This document shows positions 4,366 through 8,165 of a DNA stretch of 8,165 nt, in pieces. Under the pieces are notes generated by a model, which saw only the letters and a program-made list of their open reading frames with translations, ran no database searches and was not told where the DNA came from. This DNA comes from an uncultured Collinsella sp. (GTDB lineage: Bacteria > Actinomycetota > Coriobacteriia > Coriobacteriales > Coriobacteriaceae): positions 1 to 8,165 of the forward strand of contig CAKTWE010000072.1 in NCBI GenBank assembly GCA_934630385.1, written 5' to 3'. The position numbers and the translations under genes were made by a program. The stretch's first letter is position 1; every line of letters begins with the position of its first letter.

Positions 4366-6222
4366 TTACGCCGCTTCGTCGAACTGCGAGTTGTACAGGT
4401 CGGCGTAGAAGCCGCCTTGGGCGAGCAGCTCGTCGTGTGTGCCCTTCTCGACGATGTCGCCGTCGCGGATCACCAAGATCACGTCGGCGTTGCGGATCGT
4501 GGACAGGCGGTGCGCGATGACAAAGCTGGTACGGCCCTGCATCAGCGCATCCATGGCGCGCTGGATGAGTTCCTCGGTGCGGGTATCGACGTTGGAGGTC
4601 GCCTCGTCCAAAATCAGCGCCGGGCGGTCGGCCAAAATGGCGCGGGCGATGGTCACGAGCTGGCGCTGACCCTGCGACAGGTTAGTGCCCTCCTCGTTAA
4701 TCATAAAGTCGTAGCCGCCGGCGAGCGTATGGATAAAGTGGTCGCAGCGTGCGGCGCGTGCAGCGGCTTCGACCTCGGCATCGCTCGCATCGGGGCGTCC
4801 GTAGCGGATGTTCTCGCGGATGGTGCCGTTAAACAGCCACGTATCCTGCAGCACCATGGCAAACTCGCCGCGCAGCGCCGCGCGGTCCCAGTCGCGCACG
4901 TCGACGCCCTCGACGCGCAGCGAGCCGCCGTCCACGTCGTAGAAGCGCTGCAGCAGCTTGATGAGCGTGGTCTTGCCGGCGCCGGTGGGGCCGACGATGG
5001 CGATGGTCTGGCCGGGCTGCGCCTCGCAGCTAAAGTCGTGGATGATGGTCTTGTCGGGCGTGTAGCCAAACTTGACATGGTCAAACTCCACGTGGCCGGG
5101 GCGCTTTTCGGGAATCTGCGCGTCGGCCTTCTGCCCCTCCTCGGGCGCGGCCAGGAACTCAAAGACGCGCTCGGTGGCAGCGGCCATCGACTGCATCGTG
5201 TTGCTCACGTTGCCCAGCTGCTGCACGGGTTGCGTAAAGTTGCGAACGTACTGGATAAAGCTCTGGATGTCGCCGGGCGTGGCATTGCCGGTCAGCGCGA
5301 GCTGTGCGCCCACCACGACGACGCCCACGTAGCCCATGTTGCCCACCAGACTCATAAGCGGCATCATCAGGCCCGACAGGAACTGCGAGCGCCAGCCACT
5401 AATAAAGAGGCGGTCGTTTTGACGGTCGAACTCCTCGATCGAGGCCTCGGCGCGGTCGAACACCTGAATGACATTCTGGCCGGCAAAGTCCTCCTCGATA
5501 ATGCCGTTGACGGTGCCCAGGACTTGCTGTTGCTCGCGGAAGTACGGCTGCGAGAAGTGAATCATCACGGTCAGGATAATCGCGGCTGCCGGCAGCGTGA
5601 GCACGGTGACGCCGGTGAGCGGCAGGCTGATCGACAGCATCATGACGAGCACGCCGATAATCTGCGTTACCGACGTGATGAGCTGCGTCACGCTCTGGTT
5701 GAGCGACTGGCCGAGCGTATCGACGTCGTTGGTGATGCGGCTGAGCACGTCGCCCTTGCTGTGGCCGTTGAAGTAGCTCATCGGCACGACAGCGATCTTG
5801 GCGGCGATCTCCTTGCGCATGCGGTAGCAAATCTTTTGCGTGACGCCGGTCATGAGCCAGCCTTGGATCAGGCTGCAAACAGAGCTTGCCAGATACAGGC
5901 AGAGCAAAAAGCCGAGCGTCTTGGCGATCCAGGCAAAGTCGACATCGCCGGTACCGTTGACCTTGGAAACCAGGCCTTCGAACAGCTTGGTCGTAACCTG
6001 GCCAAGTACTTTGGGCCCTACAATGTTAAAGATGACCGAGCATACGGCAAAGGCGACGGCGGCAAACACGGCAATCTTGTGTTGACCGATATAGCCGAGC
6101 AACTGCCGCATGGTGCCCTTAAAGTCCTTGGCCTTTTCGCCGCGGCCCATGCCACCCATGCGGCCCATGGGACCGCGCCGGCGGGTGGGCTTGGGAATCT
6201 GAGTCTTGGTCTCGTCTGCCAT
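4366..6222 (-). CDS. Heterodimeric ABC exporter half-transporter, consensus-site subunit
   Basis: This 618-residue protein has a six-helix exporter membrane domain (about 45-345) fused to an ATPase domain (about 377-610). Visible motifs are Walker A GPTGAGKTT (411-419), Q-loop Q459, signature LSQGQ (515-519, where LSGGQ is usual), Walker B ALILDE with catalytic E540, D-loop SNVD and switch H571. Its nucleotide site therefore looks catalytically competent, while its signature is altered. The N-terminus is Gly/Met/Arg-rich (RRRGPMGRMGGMGRGEK), followed by the KDFKGTMRQLLGYI amphipathic stretch common in this subfamily. It starts at the ATG overlapping the upstream partner's stop by one base (TAATG), with AAGGAGG 9 nt before, so the two are co-translated. 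Such pairs export lipids, drugs or peptides; the substrate cannot be read from the sequence. Confidence 0.93.
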   Translation of the reverse strand: MADETKTQIPKPTRRRGPMGRMGGMGRGEKAKDFKGTMRQLLGYIGQHKIAVFAAVAFAVCSVIFNIVGPKVLGQVTTKLFEGLVSKVNGTGDVDFAWIAKTLGFLLCLYLASSVCSLIQGWLMTGVTQKICYRMRKEIAAKIAVVPMSYFNGHSKGDVLSRITNDVDTLGQSLNQSVTQLITSVTQIIGVLVMMLSISLPLTGVTVLTLPAAAIILTVMIHFSQPYFREQQQVLGTVNGIIEEDFAGQNVIQVFDRAEASIEEFDRQNDRLFISGWRSQFLSGLMMPLMSLVGNMGYVGVVVVGAQLALTGNATPGDIQSFIQYVRNFTQPVQQLGNVSNTMQSMAAATERVFEFLAAPEEGQKADAQIPEKRPGHVEFDHVKFGYTPDKTIIHDFSCEAQPGQTIAIVGPTGAGKTTLIKLLQRFYDVDGGSLRVEGVDVRDWDRAALRGEFAMVLQDTWLFNGTIRENIRYGRPDASDAEVEAAARAARCDHFIHTLAGGYDFMINEEGTNLSQGQRQLVTIARAILADRPALILDEATSNVDTRTEELIQRAMDALMQGRTSFVIAHRLSTIRNADVILVIRDGDIVEKGTHDELLAQGGFYADLYNSQFDEAA

Positions 6223-6238
6223 TAGCGCTCGCCTCCTT
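6220..6238 (-). promoter_or_regulatory. TAATG stop/start overlap and RBS coupling the two exporter subunits
   Basis: On the minus strand, the TAA stop of the first subunit (6224-6222) shares one base with the ATG of the second (6222-6220). AAGGAGG at 6238-6232 lies inside the end of the first gene. This arrangement supports translational coupling and near 1:1 subunit synthesis. Confidence 0.88.
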
Positions 6239-8165
6239 CCATGACGGCTTCAATCTCTTCTTGGGTGAGCCCCAGCTCCTCGGCGGAAAGCTGCGACTGT
6301 GCGATCTCCAGGTACGCCGGGCAGCTGTGCAGCAGCTCCTCGTGCGTACCGGTGCCCACCACGTGTCCGTCGTCGAGCACGATGATCTGGTCGGCGTGCA
6401 TGATGGTCGCGATGCGCTGGGCCACGACCACGAGCGCGGCGTCGGTAACGTTTTTGGCCAGCTCTTCGCGCAGACGCGCGTCGGTCTTGTAGTCGAGGGC
6501 GCTAAACGAGTCATCGAACACCACGACCTCGGGCTTTTTGGCCAACGCGCGGGCGATGGCCAGGCGCTGGCGCTGACCGCCCGAAACATTGGAGCCGCCC
6601 TGGCTGATGGGGGAGTCGTAGCCGCCCTCGCGCTCGGCGATAAAGTCCTCGGCTTGAGCGATGCGCGCGGCCTCGTGCATGTTCTCGTCGCTTACCATGT
6701 CGCCGGCAAACTTAAGGTTGCTCTCCACGGTGCCCGAGAACAGACGCCCCTGCTGCGGGATGTAACCAATGCGGCGGCGAAGCTCGGAAAGGGTCATATC
6801 GCGCACGTCGATGCCGTCGAGCGAAATGCTGCCGCCCGTGACGTCGTACAGGCGTGGAATCAGCTGCACGAGCGTGGACTTGCCCGAGCCCGTGGAGCCA
6901 ATGATGCCGAGCATCTGGCCGGCATGCGTGGTGAAGTTCACGCCGCTAATGACGTCGGCGCGGGCATCGGGATACTGGAAGCTCACGTCGCGGAAGGTGA
7001 GCTCACCGCGCGGCGCGCTGGCAGCAGGCAGTTTGGGCGAGGCGGGGTCGTTGATGCTCGTGGGGCAGGTGATGACCTCTTCCACGCGCTCGGCTGCGAC
7101 CTCGGCGCGGGGCAGGATGACCGACACCATGGTGAGGATCATAAACGCCATGACGATCTGCATGGTGTAGGAGATAAACGCCATCATGTTGCCGACCTGC
7201 ATCACGCCGTCCGAGACGCCCTGCGCGCCAAACCAGACGATAAGCACGGTGATGCAGTTCATGACGAGCATCATGAGCGGCATCATAAAGCTCATGGCTC
7301 GGTTGGTGTAGAGCTGCGTGGTCATCAGGTCGAGCGAAGCCTTGTCAAAACGCTCGAGCTCATGCTCCTCGCGGTTGAACGAGCGGATGGGCATAAGACC
7401 GTCGAGCAGCTCGCGGGCGGTAAGGTTCACGCGGTCCACAAAGCTCTGCATCTTTTTGAACTTGGGCATGGTGAGGCCCATAAGCACGCCGACGACGGCC
7501 GAGACCGCGATGATGGCCACGGCGATGGTCCACTCCAGGCCGGTGTGGTTGGCCAGGACGCGCATGACGGCGACGATGCCCATGACAGGCGCCAGTAGGC
7601 ACATGCGGATAAACAGGGTTGCGGCCATCTGAATCTGCTGAATGTCGTTGGTGCAGCGGGTGATGAGCGAGGCCTGGCTAAACTTGCCCACCTCGGCCGG
7701 CGAGAAGTGCATAACCTTGTTGAAGGTCTCGCGGCGCAGGTCGCGGGCGATGGAGCAGGCGGTGCGCGAAGCCACGGCGCCGGTCAGGATGGTGGCGACC
7801 AGCGACACCAGGCACAGCCCAAACATCGTGGTCGCCATGCGGCCCAGGTAGGCGTTCTGCACGTCGGCGGGGTCGATACCCTGCGCCTTGTACTCGTCTT
7901 GCACATAGCTCACGGCGCGTTGGGTCACGATGGAACCCGACATGGAGCCCATTTTGTCCGCCATATCGTTGGCGCCCTCGACGAGCTTGCCCTGGTCGAT
8001 GAGGCCGCCTTCAACGCCTAGACGCAGGCTCTTCATGGTGATCTTGCCGCCGTCGGCATCAATCTGCTTTTGCATGTTCTGCGCCGCTGCGGCCTTCTGC
8101 TGCATCTCGGCGAGCTGCTCGGGCGTCATCGCCGCCATCTGCTCGGGGGTGGGCATGGCCTGGGC
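6222..8165 (-). CDS. Heterodimeric ABC exporter half-transporter, degenerate-site subunit (5' end outside window)
   Basis: The frame is open to the window edge. Counting from the first ATG inside the window (8156), 644 residues are seen. That ATG has no ribosome binding site, and the first membrane helix of an exporter is absent: the first helix seen is at about 107-130 and behaves as helix 2, followed by the cytoplasmic coupling stretch KFSQASLITRCTNDIQQ. The true start is therefore upstream. The ATPase domain (about 385-615) has Walker A GSTGSGKST (420-428), signature VSGGQ (524-528) and Walker B VVVFDD, with D549 in place of the catalytic glutamate and Q580 in place of the switch histidine. 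Both changes mark the degenerate site of TM287/288- or LmrCD-like heterodimers. Before helix 2 lies a Met/Gln/Ala-rich segment of over 100 residues, far longer than the usual helix 1-2 loop. Substrate unknown. Confidence 0.92.
   Translation of the reverse strand, partial: AQAMPTPEQMAAMTPEQLAEMQQKAAAAQNMQKQIDADGGKITMKSLRLGVEGGLIDQGKLVEGANDMADKMGSMSGSIVTQRAVSYVQDEYKAQGIDPADVQNAYLGRMATTMFGLCLVSLVATILTGAVASRTACSIARDLRRETFNKVMHFSPAEVGKFSQASLITRCTNDIQQIQMAATLFIRMCLLAPVMGIVAVMRVLANHTGLEWTIAVAIIAVSAVVGVLMGLTMPKFKKMQSFVDRVNLTARELLDGLMPIRSFNREEHELERFDKASLDLMTTQLYTNRAMSFMMPLMMLVMNCITVLIVWFGAQGVSDGVMQVGNMMAFISYTMQIVMAFMILTMVSVILPRAEVAAERVEEVITCPTSINDPASPKLPAASAPRGELTFRDVSFQYPDARADVISGVNFTTHAGQMLGIIGSTGSGKSTLVQLIPRLYDVTGGSISLDGIDVRDMTLSELRRRIGYIPQQGRLFSGTVESNLKFAGDMVSDENMHEAARIAQAEDFIAEREGGYDSPISQGGSNVSGGQRQRLAIARALAKKPEVVVFDDSFSALDYKTDARLREELAKNVTDAALVVVAQRIATIMHADQIIVLDDGHVVGTGTHEELLHSCPAYLEIAQSQLSAEELGLTQEEIEAVMEGGER

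Noticed and set aside
4096..6225. Long plus-strand open frame (709 codons) opposite the second exporter subunit
   Set aside because: It is antisense to a full ABC transporter with all motifs, has His/Ala/Val/Asp-rich shadow composition, and would read through the terminator hairpin at 4300-4337.
6261..7598. Plus-strand open frame (445 codons) opposite the first exporter subunit
   Set aside because: It has the same shadow composition, lies opposite a conserved ATPase domain, and lacks any start signal or domain.
8154..8156. ATG at 8156 as the true start of the first exporter subunit
   Set aside because: No ribosome binding site precedes it, the frame stays open to the edge, and the expected first membrane helix is missing.
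4366..8165. Catalytic residue changes in the first exporter subunit as a sign of pseudogenisation
   Set aside because: The frame is intact, Walker A and the signature are preserved, and the Asp and Gln replacements are the normal pattern for degenerate-site subunits of heterodimeric exporters.

Overview
The window is about 60% GC with dense coding, strong AGGAGG-type ribosome binding sites and GC-rich hairpin terminators. It reads like a chromosomal segment of a high-GC anaerobic Actinomycetota, most plausibly a Coriobacteriia member such as Collinsella. That assignment is inferred from overall style and protein flavour, not from a marker gene. I see no phage, insertion-sequence, CRISPR, tRNA or rRNA features.

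Layout. (1) Bases 1-1323 (+) hold the 3' part of a BceB/FtsX-like ABC permease, cut by the left edge and followed by a hairpin at 1339-1373. (2) Bases 1374-1559 are a noncoding leader with two consecutive long inverted repeats of identical geometry (16-bp arms, 25-nt centres) just before aguA. (3) Bases 1560-2765 (+) are aguA, agmatine deiminase. (4) Bases 2766-3025 lie between two convergent genes and hold three hairpins: a long imperfect one just after aguA, a terminator serving mainly the minus strand, and one touching the next gene's stop codon. (5) Bases 3026-4057 (-) encode a class I (AroF/G/H-type) DAHP synthase. (6) Bases 4058-4365 (308 bp) are noncoding and hold its RBS, a likely promoter, a 13-bp operator-like inverted repeat, a weak nested palindrome and the transporter operon terminator. 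(7) Bases 4366-8165 (-) are two translationally coupled half-transporters (TAATG overlap) forming a heterodimeric ABC exporter; the upstream partner is cut by the right edge.

How the genes relate. The four units look independent: aguA deiminates agmatine on the way to putrescine, DAHP synthase commits carbon to the shikimate pathway, and the two ABC systems are export or resistance type. The exporter pair has the split motif pattern of heterodimers with one consensus and one degenerate ATP site. No obvious new gene system is present. The most unusual sequence is noncoding: the four-arm, regularly phased repeat array in front of aguA, whose two hairpins differ by a compensated base pair.
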